A stretch of 64,000 bases of DNA from Lolium rigidum. Lineage: Eukaryota > Streptophyta > Magnoliopsida > Poales > Poaceae. The notes under the pieces were generated by a model. That model saw only the letters and a list, made by a program, of their open reading frames with translations. It had not been told where the DNA came from and ran no database searches. Location of the stretch: positions 335,961,090 through 336,025,089 of the forward strand of contig NC_061514.1 in the NCBI RefSeq assembly GCF_022539505.1. The letters run 5' to 3'. This document shows, in pieces, positions 35,001-47,700 of this stretch (positions within the stretch are counted from its first letter, which is position 1; each line of letters opens with the position of its first letter). The position numbers were made by a program, and so were the translations under genes.

Positions 35001-35590
35001 ACTTTTTAAAGGAAATCTATGTATTCCTACGGGAAAATTTAATTCACTCGACCGTAAGTATGAGTATTTATTTTATTCTTGAGAATCAAAGATGGCTAAT
35101 TAAGTGGAAATATATACGCGTACGAGACATGAAAAATTCTCTCTGTACTCTCGTTGAAGTCATTCCGGCTAGTATGTCACTTATAAATGGTGCATGAAGT
35201 GCTTTAACTTACGATTTAGAAAACGAGCGGGTAAAATACCACATTCTTAAGCCATATTTTGCTTGGTATGGCAAGTCTCAAAATAGGTATTTTTTAAGTT
35301 TTTTGATACGTTTTTCAGTTTTCCATACATGGATACGTGGGACTCAAATCTGATATGGTAAGAAAAAAAAGGAGATAGACTTGGCTTTTTATGTTGCGGG
35401 AGACAGAGCTGGACTTTATTTTTTGACGTAGCTGGCCTTTTTTATGTAAAGCATCCGGACTTTTTTGGTACTGGGCGAGAGACTCCTCCATACCATTTTA
35501 GGTGTACATGTTTTGTAACGTGGTATAGTTTACGTAACTTTGACTTATTCATTTAATCTAATCCGTTACTATTAGAATCAACGGAGTCAA
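35001..35590. other. AT-rich flank of the Pack-MULE
   Basis: No gene. The GTAAATTT-rich and T-rich composition resembles the neighbouring array, without a clear repeat. Confidence 0.35.
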
Positions 35591-35859
35591 TAATTTTAGG
35601 GTTCTTTTGTGGTACCCTCAAATAAATAACAGCCCTTCATTTTTGTCCATCCAAAGGCCCAGAAAGATTCATACTCCTCTCTAAAACGTGAGAGGTATGT
35701 ATCATACCTGGGCAAAATTTTGCAGCAAACAGAGAAAAGGCCTAGCCAGGCCACGGCCTGCTAGACGAACACGGCCTGATAGACAGCCAGGCCCATGTGA
35801 AAAAACTTTAGTTGGTGGGGAAACTGGGAAAGGGAGGACGGGCATAACCCTAGCTCTAC

Positions 35860-36510
35860 CGGGAACTCGCTGGGTGGGTGCCGCCGCCGCTCCAGAACTC
35901 CGGCGACACCGCCGCTCCACAAATCCGGCGACACCGCCGCCTCGCTTCCTACCACCGGCGTCTACGACGAGATCTCCACCTACATTCCCTCCGCCGCCCT
36001 CTACCAAAACAGCAGCCTGTCCTGGCCGCGGCGCCCTTGACTCACCGGCGATCGAAGATCGACGGCGCCGTCCTCTTCGCTCGCGAAGAATGCCGAGGTC
36101 TTCAGGGTGGTACAGGAGAGGTGCCTGGCTTTCATTTCCTCGCGACGCCCGTGACGGCTCGGCGGTGACGCACGATATTGGAGGGCGGCGATGCTGGTAG
36201 GCGAAATGGAAGGCGTCGACTGCGCGTTATTCGGTGGTCCAAGACATCGGCGGCGCGTGAGCTTCTCCGGCGTAGGTCCTTCCAAGTGTTTGTGGTCGAC
36301 GGCGAGCTGGACAGGACTTCGTTGCACTGCCGCTGCAGTTGCGTATGACAGGACGGGTTTGGCGTGCAATTGTCCTTGCCTAGGGTTCAGTGGCGAGATG
36401 CCCGCTACGCCCAGGTGGCTGACGCTCACGCAGGGTGCCAGGAAGGTGTGCCTGGGCTCTCAGCGGCAGCCTGGTGGCCAGCAGTGGGTTACTGAGCGAG
36501 TGCCAGCTCT
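35860..36510 (+). pseudogene. Captured GC-rich gene fragment, unknown
   Basis: Two overlapping plus-strand frames (for example 36,191-36,514, 107 codons, starting MLVGEMEGVDCALFGG) and their reverse-strand counterparts read through this GC-rich zone. None shows a domain I know. The base composition contrasts with the AT-rich surroundings, as for a captured exon or a grass gene 5' end. Confidence 0.35.
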
Positions 36511-37914
36511 CTGAAGAAGACATCAACAGGCTCCTTAAGGTTTGTGCTATACCACTTTCTGAAATGAGTAGTGAAACTGCATTATAGAATATTGGTACCT
36601 TTTTACTACACCATTGTGTCATTACTGGTTGAAGAACAATTATCTTGATGCATAAAAGTTTACAATTGCATATAATACATGACCATTAGAAAAGAGCCAA
36701 TTTCTATTGGTGAAACACAAAGATTGTTGAAGGGAGGATCCACCCTGCATCAAAAGAATTAAGTCTCTGGATGGCATGAATGAATGCAAAGACAAAGGCT
36801 AAGGCTGAACCTCCAGCCAAATTTGTGTAATAACTGATTAAGCTTCTCTCTAACTGAACTTGTCCACTATCTAGTGAAATCTGCTTGCATGTCATGTTAC
36901 TTTTGCAATTGCATTGGGTCTAGTCTTAAGTCATCATGGCGCAAATAAGCCTAGAAGTAAATCTCCGCAATCAACAAAAGCCTCAAACGAATTAATTAGA
37001 GAAAAGAAAATGGACTTTGTCTTAGTATGGTGGACTAATATAGATACTTGGCATGACCGGCATGAAAGATATCCTTTAGGCTCTAGAGGGAAACAGGTCA
37101 TTGCTTTTCCACCAGTTGCATTAATATGTTTTCTACAAATTTCTATGTTCTCTGTCTTCTAAATTCTGATGTTCCAATTAGCTGATGTATGAACCTAGCT
37201 TGTAAAAACAAGTCCGTACATTTTAAGCTCATTTTCACAATTGGCAACCAAAAATCAACAGAACAGCCAATCAAGGTGCCGAGAAAATGAACAATGACCA
37301 ATCAAGGTGCCGAGAAAATCAACAGAACAGCCAATCAAGGAGCTATCAGTAGTGTGCAGAATTGAGATGCATGCAACTAAGAGGTATTTATTTAATTTTT
37401 TAACTCACACATAGTTGATATGCAAGAAGTGAAGCTGAATCTGTTAACCCTGACCTATGTAAACACATGCCTCATCCTGCAGTAGTACCCTTGGCTTGGG
37501 CTGCAGGTCTAGATGCCTCTTCACCACGGCGACTGGTACTTACCCTGCTGTCCCTACATCCCAATGAGGACGGGGCGCGTCGGGCAGCTCCCTGGCCGAG
37601 AGGCACCATACATCATTATTGGCTTAGATTAGGCTGAATTACTTGGCGCTTCCTCTAGTTCATTAAAATATTGTTCTTAGGTGAATGTGTTAATACAGAT
37701 CTATGTAAACAAAATCGCCTTCACTTAACCTATTTTCTCAAGGTGCAACATCACCTTCACTTATGATATATGTTAACAAAATCAAGTACTAGTTAGTTTA
37801 CTTACTGTTTACACGTTATCACTTGTTAGACTTTAGGAGATTTTATATGGTCAACTACTATACAATTTTGAGTTTCTTTTTGAAGTAGTAATTTTTTCAT
37901 CTACTTGTGTGCAG

Positions 37915-38010
37915 GGTGATCAATCTTCTCGTTCTGCCAAGCCTCCACAAGAGCCACCAAACAATATCCTCTTCATCCAGAACTATCCTGGTCTTTATGG
38001 CGAGGCATGA
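37915..38010 (+). pseudogene. Captured U2B''/U1A-like snRNP exon fragment
   Basis: After a GTGTGCAG acceptor the frame reads GDQSSRSAKPPQEPPNNILF, then IQN, and breaks off into YPGLYGEA and a stop. The PPNNILFIQN motif is the start of the C-terminal RRM in plant U2 snRNP B'' and U1A proteins. The family continues through about 18 more residues before a YPGF motif, so YPG may mark an internal deletion. No upstream or downstream RRM exons were seen. It is a fragment inside the Pack-MULE. Confidence 0.55.
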
Positions 38011-40359
38011 TCGGAATTTGCTATGATCCTTTTCTCCGGTGTTTACTTTAGTTAGTTTATAATGTTTCGAACTAGAGTTTTGTACTACAAGTGTGTTAGA
38101 CTCTTTATCTTGTTTGATTCAAAATACTCTTTATGCTACTTTTAAAATAGTTCAATTGCACTCTGAAACTCAGCCATTGGCTAGACAAAAGAAATTGCTG
38201 ACTCTACTGTATGGTTAGTTACTAATGAGATTATGCTCGATTTACACTTGTGTACTGAAGAAGTTTCTCTTGTTGACTATGCAGATGGAGAACATGGTGT
38301 TCTTCTTTGCTGAGTTGGCTATGATGCAGTACTCGCTGGTGTTGTCCAAGCTTGTTTAGGTCCTGAATTTGATGCTCAGGTTTAGGTCCTGAATTTGATG
38401 TCCAAAAGACTAGTACACTGTTTCACTAACAACTGCAATGGCTCGTTATAGTTTTCTTAATTTAGATTGTTGAATTATTTGTAAATGATGTCTAGATGGA
38501 TCGCCAGTTTTAGATGACTCTGATCTGCTGGAGCTAAAATGTGCTTGCCATGAGCAGGCAGTGCTACACATCTATTACACAGAAATGATGAATGTTTGTG
38601 CTTTCTAAAATGCAATGTGCTAGAGGTGATTTTTATTTATATACTGTATTGTGTAATACTTTTAGCACATTTTTTTAATTGTATTGCACTAACTTTTCTT
38701 TGGTCTGCTGGTACTAATGTATGTTAGGTTTGTAGTTTGTCAATCCGGGAGCACCTTCTCAACAAGTATGCTAAAGAGATGATAAGTATTGCATGACGGC
38801 TTGAAGCAATAGTCTACAAGATGCATTGGCTTCATCGGTCTACCTTGTGAATGAGAAGGAACAACAAATTTAACAATTAGATACGAAATTTGACTCTATA
38901 TGTAGAGAAGTGTGAGAACATAGCTCATGATACATTTGTATCAAAGTTTAAATCTTGTATGTGCCACCATTGTTGGGGCGCGAGTAGATGTTTTTTCTTA
39001 CATCTCATACGGCACAACCGCTGAATAGAACAAAGCATACAAGTAGCAGACCCAGATAGTCAAACATATACTTGATAGAAGTGAGGCATTTCAGATTAAA
39101 AAAATTGAACTAAAATGCAAATCCAATCCACACACGGAAATTTTAACTAAACTGAAGTTTGACACAGGATAGAAGGACTCTAGTTTGCCAAGTTGACTGC
39201 TACGAAATGGCTATACTTGCACAGCTAGCTTGCCGGGCTAAGTACTAGCAGACTTGCACTAAAATCTTGAACAGTGATAAATCTAAGTACAATTCAAAAT
39301 AAAAATACTCCACCATCATTCTTCTAATGACTGGACAAGAACATGCTCATCACAAGTTCATAACAACGCTCATGCGCACACTGATATGATAATTTACATC
39401 ATTAAGATTTTTTCTAGTTGAGAACAACATCTAATGCTCACACTGATGGGGTTGCGGTGGACACCAGTGTCCCGGCCATCGCCTTCTGTCAGTCTCAACG
39501 ACGTGCCACCGGCAGCTACATCTTCTACTCCTACAAATCAGGAGAAAGTTTCAAAATTTCAGTTTCATATGACAAAATATATACTAGATTATCTACCATC
39601 GAGGAGTTGCAAATTATCAAATAAACTGCAAATATGCAAATATCACTCTTGCACTGTTATCCTGTCTGACATGATCTTCAATTAGTGAGTACAGTACTTA
39701 AGCACATGGCATCACGTTCAAATATAAAGTATTTTAGAACAGATTTTTTTTTCTCAAGGTACCTCTTCAAAATTTAAGCACACAACATCACCTTCAAATT
39801 TATGGGCAGATTAAAATGTAAGTATTTAGAGCCCTATTTATTTGGCTGGTTTGGCCAACACATTTCTTCAGGAATGACATACAGGTTTAGAATGACAAAT
39901 GTTTGACCGACAAAAGCTATTGGAAAAATGTGCACTTACGGGTGGCAATTCTCAACAATTGCACATAACACAAAAATTTACACAAATAGAGTACTGTACA
40001 TGATCATTCTCTGTTTTCACAACAAAAATGCAGAGTCAGGGGCACACTTTCATTAGACAAAGCTGAATGAATATGTCAAGCAAACACAAGAAGAAAGTTT
40101 AATCTCATATATATCATGTGAAGATTCCCACTAGGAGTAGTTCTCAACCTTTCATTTGCTTTGGCAGTTAATGCATATTTGTCTATTTGACAAATTCCCA
40201 TTCAAATTTCCTGATAAAAAGTGTCTTCATTGACAAAACAATTCAAGTTGTCTGACAAAAATAACATTGTTCAATATTATCCGTGAAATCATGGCCAGAT
40301 GCATTGATATTGACATAGTACATTTTGATGCAGAAAAGGGTGTAAGGAACCACGACATT

Positions 40360-40800
40360 GAGCAAGACACCTGAAAGTAAACTCCAAATCGACCGCGCAC
40401 GCAGATTTGAAGAACGAGGGTTTGGTCACTTTGGTGGGGTCGCGCAACGTCCGCGGAGGAGGCCTCCGGTATGGAAGAGGCGACGTCGCGCTCGTCGTCC
40501 AGCGTCGACGGAGGCGACGTGCGCATTGGATCTGCCCACGGAGTGCTCTGGCGTGTAAGCCGTGTGCGAGCTGGATGCGGCGTCGACGTAGGTGATGACT
40601 GATGAGCGTGGTGGCGGCGGCGTGCTCGGGCGTGTGCCGGGTGGCCGTGTGTGAGGCTGATGCGGCGGCGCGGATGGTGCATGTGGCGGCGGCGTGCACG
40701 GCTGTGTGGGTGCTTGTCGCGTGCGAGGTGAGGCGGCGGCGTGGTGAACTGCCATTTTTAGGGGATCGTGGTGAACTGCTGGGGGCGGGGATCATGGTAA
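40360..40800. other. GC-rich right arm of the Pack-MULE
   Basis: Frames on both strands (minus 40,795-40,289 with 168 codons, and plus 40,602-40,940 with 112) are made of GC-rich low-complexity codons such as GCGGCG. No domain is recognised. It is probably captured or subterminal sequence. Confidence 0.35.
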
Positions 40801-40989
40801 CTGTTGGGCCTGAAAATGTGGTTTTACTTCGTCTTTTTGGGCCTGCCGGGCCTAATTTCTGTCGCTTGATCTCAGCCGTTCACTTAATTCATACCTCTCC
40901 CTATCCCAGAGAGGTAAAAGGTACTGTAAAAGTTGCCTAATTTTAGCCTATGTGGATGTGGATTAACCTGGTGTCTCCGTTAAAACACC

Positions 40990-42180
40990 TTTATTTTGCT
41001 TTTAGTATATAATAGAAAATAAATGAAAAAGGCTGTCCCGACTCGTCTCCTCCACGGCTCCACTTGTGTTGGCCTACTTTTGGCCTTCCCTACTTGTGGA
41101 CAGCGATGCCGGGACTCGCGGCCGCCGACGCCACCTCGCCGCCGTCTGTGTCCCCAGCCCCGCAGTGGCTCTCACCTCCCGATCTTTCTCCCGGTCTATG
41201 GGGCACCACGCCGCCCGGCCCCAATCCCACCCACCTCCACCTGCCGGACGCAGACCACCCCGACGTCGACTCGTACACCCGAGCGAGAGCCACCACAGTG
41301 GACTCCGCCGCCGCCGCCGCTCCAAGCCACCTACCCCATGCGAGCGGCCACAGTGGGATCCGGCGTTGGTCGATTGCTCGGGGTGCCCAAGCCTCTCCGG
41401 CGCCCGTCGACTGCTCGCGCGTGGCACCCCAGGCCACCTAGCCCACGCGCGCGCGGCCAGAGTGGTCTCCGGCGCCCGTCGACTACTCGTGTGCGGCGGC
41501 CCAGATCACTTAGCACACGCGCGCGACTACAGTGCTCCGGCGCAAGTTGACTGCTCATGGCACCCTAGGCCACCGTTGACCTCGTCGCCCGCTCCCGCAT
41601 CTGGACCTCCGCGTCGTCCTGCTCGATGCAGTCCACCTCCACCGACCTCCGCCTCTCTATCTTCTGTTCTTCTCCAAAACACTGATGGCAAGCTGCCGGA
41701 TCCGCCAAGATCTTGGTCGGCCGACATGCTCATGGAGTGAAAACGGGAGGGGAATGGGTCAGGGCGGGAATCGAGGCCGTGGTGCCTTAGGCCGCCGCCC
41801 TCCTGCTCGAGGTCGCGTGTGGTGGTCGACGACCGAGCGCTGATGTGGTGCAGGGCCCGGCGGCGAGCGAGCAGGGAAGATGAGCTCTTTAGCCGCAAAA
41901 AAAGACAGGAGCCGAGCGCGCATGTGAATTGCGGTAGCGAGTCCTGGCAAGCCATGCCGGTGGCCCACGGGAGGAGTTCAGGTGCGGGAGGAAGATCTTT
42001 CCAGCGACCACCATCTTGAAGGCCGACGGGCGGGTGGAACTGCAGCTGGCCGGCGGCTGGAGAGACCATGGTCGGACTATGGTTTGAGAAACTGTCCTAA
42101 CCGGCGTAGGCCTAAACGGTGGGAATGATAGACGGCAGTATCTAACGGCCGTTTGCCACATGGGCACTCATAGTGGGGCA
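40990..42180. other. GC-rich gene-like DNA, unrecognised
   Basis: Long Pro/Arg-rich frames run on both strands (for example plus 41,066-41,740 and minus 42,069-41,527), as expected for GC-rich low-complexity DNA. A repeated phrase (ggcgcccgtcgactactcg/ctgctcg) recurs four times between 41,390 and 41,560. No domain or splice pattern is convincing. It could be captured sequence in a further element or a dead gene. Confidence 0.3.
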
Positions 42181-42374
42181 TCACAATTAATCCACTGTTT
42201 AATGAAAGTTTGCTCGATTTGTTGCTCAAGAAATTAGGAATGCAGGATATCGACGCAGCAAGAAGAAAGCTAACGACTACTCCACATTACTAGTGAACCA
42301 CCTTGTGATTGAGTCGTTCTCACACATGGCTACATCATCATCTATAAGCCATCAACAACTTGGACACACAGCAA

Positions 42375-42431
42375 AAACCCTCAACTCAACCGGCCCCAGA
42401 ATCTCGATCGGGCCACATGCAAACTCCATGA

Positions 42432-42464
<33 letters not shown>

Positions 42465-42495
42465 CAAAAGCAACGTTAGCTTTGCAACGCCAATG
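42375..42495. repeat. Recurring block (copy C of three) with (AC)n
   Basis: The phrases ccccagaatctcgatcgggc, aaactccatgaca and gttagctttgcaacgcca match the blocks at 22,190 and 27,440. A (CA)14-type microsatellite expanded inside it at about 42,435-42,464. Confidence 0.75.
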
Positions 42496-42675
42496 GACCA
42501 CGGCTTCATGTATGAGGAAAGGCGCGTAAAAGGCTGTGAGGCTGTGTTGTCTTAGCAAAGACTAGCAAGTTTCTCAAAAATGGAAACCGTGGTAAATGAC
42601 GAGAGGTATGCTATATTGCTATAGCAGCTAGCAGCACGGGGTAGGAGGAAAGACTAACGCATGTCCACATATCTA

Positions 42676-43963
42676 CAGTGGCGGTGGACGGTATGAAAGT
42701 TTGGTAGGGCGAACTCATAGAGATATATCATTGTTTTATTGTTAAACTGAACAATTTGGATTGGGGGGGGGGGGGGCAGTTGGCCCCCTCGCCAATATTT
42801 TTATTTTGTAAATCAGTTTTGTTAGCGGTTAAATGATTTCAATCACGATATGTTTGTCCTAGGCAGTTGCTCCCTCGCCAATATCTTTAATTCAGGCAAC
42901 TAGTCCTAGCCAATAAAAGCTATAGCTTCTTTTTTCAAAATCTTTTTTATTCGCCAATATATTTGTCCCAATAAATATAATAAAACCTATGCATGTCCCT
43001 TGCTCCATGTAGCATACTCATAAGAAACATATCTAGGGATGGCAATAGGGCCCCGTTCCCCGCACACCCGTGGGGAATTCATCTATTAGGGGATGGTTAT
43101 GACAAAATTTGATCCCCGTTATTTAAAATGGGGATGGGGATTAAAACGTCTCCCCATCCCCTTTCCCCGCTAACCCCGTTATACTTGTATATACATATAA
43201 AATGGTATATTTTATATGAAATATGTTGTAATATTGTGTCTACTACACTATATTTTTATAGTATTTAACATATGGTACTAATTATTTTTCATTTCACCAT
43301 GTACGTATTACAAAGTTGCCTATTTTTTATGTTTAAAACATGTAAAGTCATAGAATTAAGAGAAGATAAATTGAATTTAACTTCTTAATGGGGAACCCGA
43401 TCTCCGCCCCGAACCCGATGGGGATGGGGATGGGAAAAAATTCTCCCCGATTATTAAATGGGGATGGGGATGAGAAGGCACTCCCCGGCGGGGAGCAGAC
43501 CCGTTGCATACATATCCATCTATTTTGAACATTGTCATATTTATTGGGACAAACATATTAATAGTCGTAAAAGTGCAAAAGTTTTTGATTTACTCTTTGA
43601 TATATAGGTATTGCGTGGATATTAGACGAATCACGAAGTAGCCTCTCATTGCGGCGAAGTTCAGAGTTTCTAGGAATTTGTCCCTCCAAGACCAGTTCTT
43701 AGAGATCGCCAAAAGTCTTTCGGAAGATGATATCAAATGAAATAAATCCAGACATGAAAGTTCTGCGCCTTTTCCAAAGCTTCCGTTTCACTATTAAAAC
43801 GTCTAAATCTGAGTCCTTATGCCACCAAAAAGTTCCGTTTTACTTAGAAAAAATAGCGAAAATTATATACACATAAAAAAATACCTAGAAATATATGTAG
43901 TTTTTATCTAAAAACAAGGTAGGGCAGCTGCCCGACCTTGCCCTAAGGGGAACTCCGCCCCTG
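42676..43963. mobile_element. hAT-type element
   Basis: The left end is CAGTGGCGGTGGA and the right end in reverse complement is CAGGGGCGGAGTT. A perfect 8-bp target duplication CATATCTA flanks it (42668-42675 and 43964-43971). These features match the hAT superfamily (8-bp TSD, CAGGGGCGG ends). It is 1,288 bp, AT-rich and without a transposase. A GGGGATGGGGATG-rich insert lies inside at about 43,034-43,510. Confidence 0.9.
43034..43510. mobile_element. Nested GGGGATGGGGA-rich element (candidate hAT MITE)
   Basis: The left end reads AGGGATGGCAATAGGGCC and the right end in reverse complement ATGCAACGGGTCTGCTCC, with ACATATCT and ACATATCC outside as a possible 8-bp duplication with one mismatch. 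Inverted copies of GGGGATGGGGA lie near both ends. The boundaries are tentative. Confidence 0.45.
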
Positions 43964-44115
43964 CATATCTAGAGCTAGACACCCTGGTTCAAGTGGTGGA
44001 TGAAATATCTGTACTGTACAACAATTCTAGTCCACTTAAATTATCCACGTACGAGAGCCCAGCAACCAGCATATCTCTGGTAATCTGGTTCACCACCAGT
44101 CCTTGCTCCTCCTTA

Positions 44116-44545
44116 GAGCATCTCCAGTCGCGTCCCTCAAAAAGCGTCCGGCATAAATGATTTGGGGGATGTTTAGGACAGCGCCGGACAAAAAGAGACT
44201 AAAAATCTGTACAAAAAAGAGACCCTTTCCAATCGCGTCCCTCAAACAGCGTCCGGATGCATGCATTTTAATAGAAGGGACCACCCCATGTGGGAAAAGT
44301 AGGTGAGAGAAAGTGTGGGAAAAGAGAATGACATGTGGGGAGTAGGGACTGCATGCACGCGTCCGGACACTATTTTTGTGTCCGGCGTCCCCGGTAGAGA
44401 CTCTGTACATAGAGTCTCTACCGGGGACGCCGGACATAAAATGAGGCTCTAATTAGCTTTGGGGAACGCGACTGGAACGCGTTTTTCTCCATTTCTTGTC
44501 CGCCGTCCCCCAAACGTCATTTGGGGGACGCCACTGGAGATGCTC
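44116..44545. mobile_element. Tourist-type MITE (PIF/Harbinger)
   Basis: The left end GAGCATCTCCAGTCGCGTCC matches the right end in reverse complement, GAGCATCTCCAGTGGCGTCC. TTA flanks both sides (44113-44115 and 44546-44548). It is 430 bp and non-coding. Inside, the sequence around 44,390-44,425 (ctctaccggggacgccggac) has an inverted counterpart at 44,375-44,402, giving an inner hairpin. Confidence 0.9.
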
Positions 44546-44548
44546 TTA

Positions 44549-44722
44549 CTCCTGGGGAAAAAGGGTTTCGTGCCGGGCAAGAAGCAGAGAATGAGAAGGC
44601 GTGCCACAGTCTACGCGTAGTTTTTGCAAGGAAGAAGGTGGCCTCTCAGAGTTACGGTTCTCAATCTGGGAGCTCGGTCCATCACAGATCTCTACAAATT
44701 TTATCTGCTGCTCTCCTGCTCT
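44549..44722. other. Old duplicated segment, copy D (left part)
   Basis: 44,640-44,720 matches 26,795-26,885, ending in acaaattttatctgctgctc. The segment resumes at 47,904 after the CACTA element. Confidence 0.6.
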
Positions 44723-47700
44723 CACTACGGGAAACCATCTCGTTGCCGTGCGACGAGTTACACGGCAAAGAGGCCCATATGCACGACAAAGCTAGTCTTC
44801 GCCGTGCGGCTCGTCGCACGGCAAAGAGGCCCATATGCATGGCAAAGCTAGTCTTCGCCGTGCGACACCGTACGACAAAGATTGGACGGCAACGATATCG
44901 ACGGCAACGAGATCTTTGCCGTGCGGCTCGCATATGTTGCACGTCAAAGGCTTTGCCGTGCGGCTAGCTCTCTGCCGTACGACCGCAACGTTGCCGTGTG
45001 AGCATGCTTTGCCGTGCGGCATGCTGTTTTTGGGGGAGGAGGGGAAGAACGACCGCCGGAGCACCGGAATTCCACCAAATCTTGCATGTGGACCTATGAT
45101 ATGTGTGAAAATGTGGTGGAAGATGTAATGTGCAAAAATAGCTCCCCTAAACCCTAAATTGGGGACGCTTCGAGTGACGCAACTAACCCTGCTGACACGG
45201 GAGCTGCAAAACCCTACATCATAAACCCTAACCCTAGCCGTAAAACATAAACCTAACCCTAACCCTAAATCCTAACCTTGAACCTAAACCCTAGACCTAC
45301 CCCTAAATTCTAACCCTAACCCTAACCCTGAACCCTAAACCTAACCAGTAGATCAAGGCACTCGTGTGATAATGGCTCTAGCTGCGGGTATGCCAGATGC
45401 TACCATGTGCCAAAGGATCTCAAGCTTGGTTTTTCATGTGTATATGTCCTAACCAAACCTAAAACAATGAAAAAGTACATTAATGGAACCTCGCGCGGAG
45501 AAATCTAGGGGGTAGACCTGCCGGGGCACACATACCGTTGTTTTTTGGGGGAGGAGGGGAAGAACGACCGCTGGAGCACCGGAATCCTACCAAATCTTGC
45601 ATGTGGACCTATGATATGTTTGAAAGTGTGGTGGAAGGTGTAATGTGCAAAAATAGCTTCCCTAAACCCTAAACCCTAAACTGGGGACGCTTTGAGTAAC
45701 GCAACTAACCTTGCTGACACGGGAGCTGCAAAACCCTACATCATAAACCCTAACCCTAGCCCTAAAACCTAAACCTAACCCTAACTCTAAATCATAACCT
45801 TGACCCTAAAACCTATACCTACCACTAAATCCCAACCCTAACCCTAACCCTAAACCCTAAACCTAACTAGTAGATCAAGGCACTCGTGTGATAATGGCTC
45901 TAGCTGCGGGTATGCCGGAGGCTACCATGTTCCAAAGGGTCCCAAGCTTGGTTTTCCATGTGTATATGTTCTAAACAAACCTAAAACAGTGAAAAAGTAC
46001 ATTGGTGGAACCTCACACAGAGAAATCTAGGGGGGTAGACCTGCCGAGGCACACATACCGCTGTTTTTGGGGGGAGGAGGGGGAGAACGACCGCCGGAGC
46101 ACCGAAATCCCACCAAATATTGCATGTGGACCTATGATATGTGTGAAAGTGTGGTGGAAGGTGTAATGTGCAAAAATAGCTCCCCTAAACCCTAAACCCT
46201 AAACTGGGGACGCTTTGAGTAACGCAACTAACCTTGCTGACACGGGAGCTGCAAAACCCTACATCATAAACCCTAACCCTAGCCCTAAAACCTAACCCTA
46301 ACCCTAACTCTAAATCATAACCTTGACCCTAAAACCTAGACCTACCACTAAATCCCAACCCTAACCCTAACCCTAAACCCTAAACCTAACTAGTAGATCA
46401 AGGCACTCGTGTGATAATGGCTCTAGCTGCGGGTATGCCGGAGGCTACCATATTCCAAAGGGTCCCAAGCTTGGTTTTCCATGTGTATATGTTCTAAACA
46501 AACCTAAAACAGTGAAAAAGTACATTGGTGGAACCTCACACCGAGAAATCTAGGGGGGTAGACCTGCCGAGGCACACATACCGCTATTTTTGGGGGGAGG
46601 AGGGGGAGAACGACCGCCGGAGCACCGAAATCCCACCAAATATTGCATGTGGACCTATGATATGTGTGAAAGTGTGGTGGAAGGTGTAATGTGCAAAAAT
46701 AGCTCCCCTAAACCCTAAACCCTAAACTGGGGACGCTTCGAGTAACACAACTAACCCTGCTGACACGAGAGCTACAAAACACTATATCATAAACCCTAAC
46801 CCTAGCCCTAAAACCTAAACCTAACCCTAACCCTAAATCCTAACCTTGAACCTAAACCCTAGACCTACCCCTAAATCCTAACCCTAACCCTAACCCTAAA
46901 CCCTAAACCTAACCAGTAGATCAAGGTAGCTCGTGTGATAATGGCTCTAGCTGCGGGTATGCCGGAGGCTACCATGTGCCAAAGGGTCCCAAGCTTGGTT
47001 TTTCATGTGTATATATCCTAAAAAAACCTAAAACAATTAAAAAGTACATTGGTGGAACTTCGTGCGGAGAAATCTAGGGGGGTAGACCTGTCGGGACACA
47101 CATACCGTTGTTTTTGGGGGGAGGAGGGGGAGAACGACCGCCGGAGCACCAGAATCCCACCAAATCTTGCATGTGGACCTATGATACGTGTGAAAGTGTG
47201 GTGGAAGGTATAATGTGAAAAATAGCTCCCCGGTCTAACCTTCCTCTCATTTGGGCGATAACACTTAGCAGATTTTTCGAAGCGCGGATTGCTCTGAAAC
47301 CCTGATATATGTGGGGGGATGAAGATGGAGAGTACTTTTGTATATACACATTGCCTTTAGTAACACTATTAAATCGTCATCAAAAAGTAAACTAATTAAA
47401 AAATAAATATAAGTATTAGATGAAATAAAATAGAAAGGGAAAACAAAGGAAAATGCAATATGGCACACGGCAAAGTCAAAACGCATGGCAAAGGCCACGT
47501 TGCCGTGCATCCCAGGTTTGCGCACGACAAAGGGAGAGGCACGGCAATGCCCGAAGCCTTTGCCGTGCAGGAAGTCTTTGCCGTACGGCGTGTTGGGTCA
47601 TTGCCGTGCAGCCTAGGTCTGCTCACGGCAAAGGGCTTGGCACGGCAATGCCCAGAGTCTCTGCCGTGCACCGGTCTTTGCCGTGCGCTCTGCTGGTCCG

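Larger units (their letters stand above)
35600..40937. mobile_element. Pack-MULE-type element (5.3 kb)
   Basis: The left terminus is GGTTCTTTTGTGGTACC and the right terminus in reverse complement is GGCAACTTTTACAGTACC. The 9-bp target duplication TAATTTTAG flanks both sides exactly (35591-35599 and 40938-40946), the hallmark of Mutator-like elements. No MULE transposase is visible. The ends hold GC-rich, gene-like segments (35,860-36,500 and 40,380-40,800), and the middle has at least one recognisable captured exon (37,915). The element therefore fits the Pack-MULE pattern of carrying host gene pieces. The remaining interior is AT-rich intron-like sequence. Confidence 0.85.

Noticed and set aside
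41023..42069. Long GC-rich frames on both strands as genes
   Set aside because: Arg/Pro/Ser-rich low-complexity codons in all frames, no domain, no splice pattern.
45024..47228. True telomere or chromosome end
   Set aside because: CCCTAA blocks are scattered within a 523-bp unit inside a CACTA element with normal DNA on both sides.
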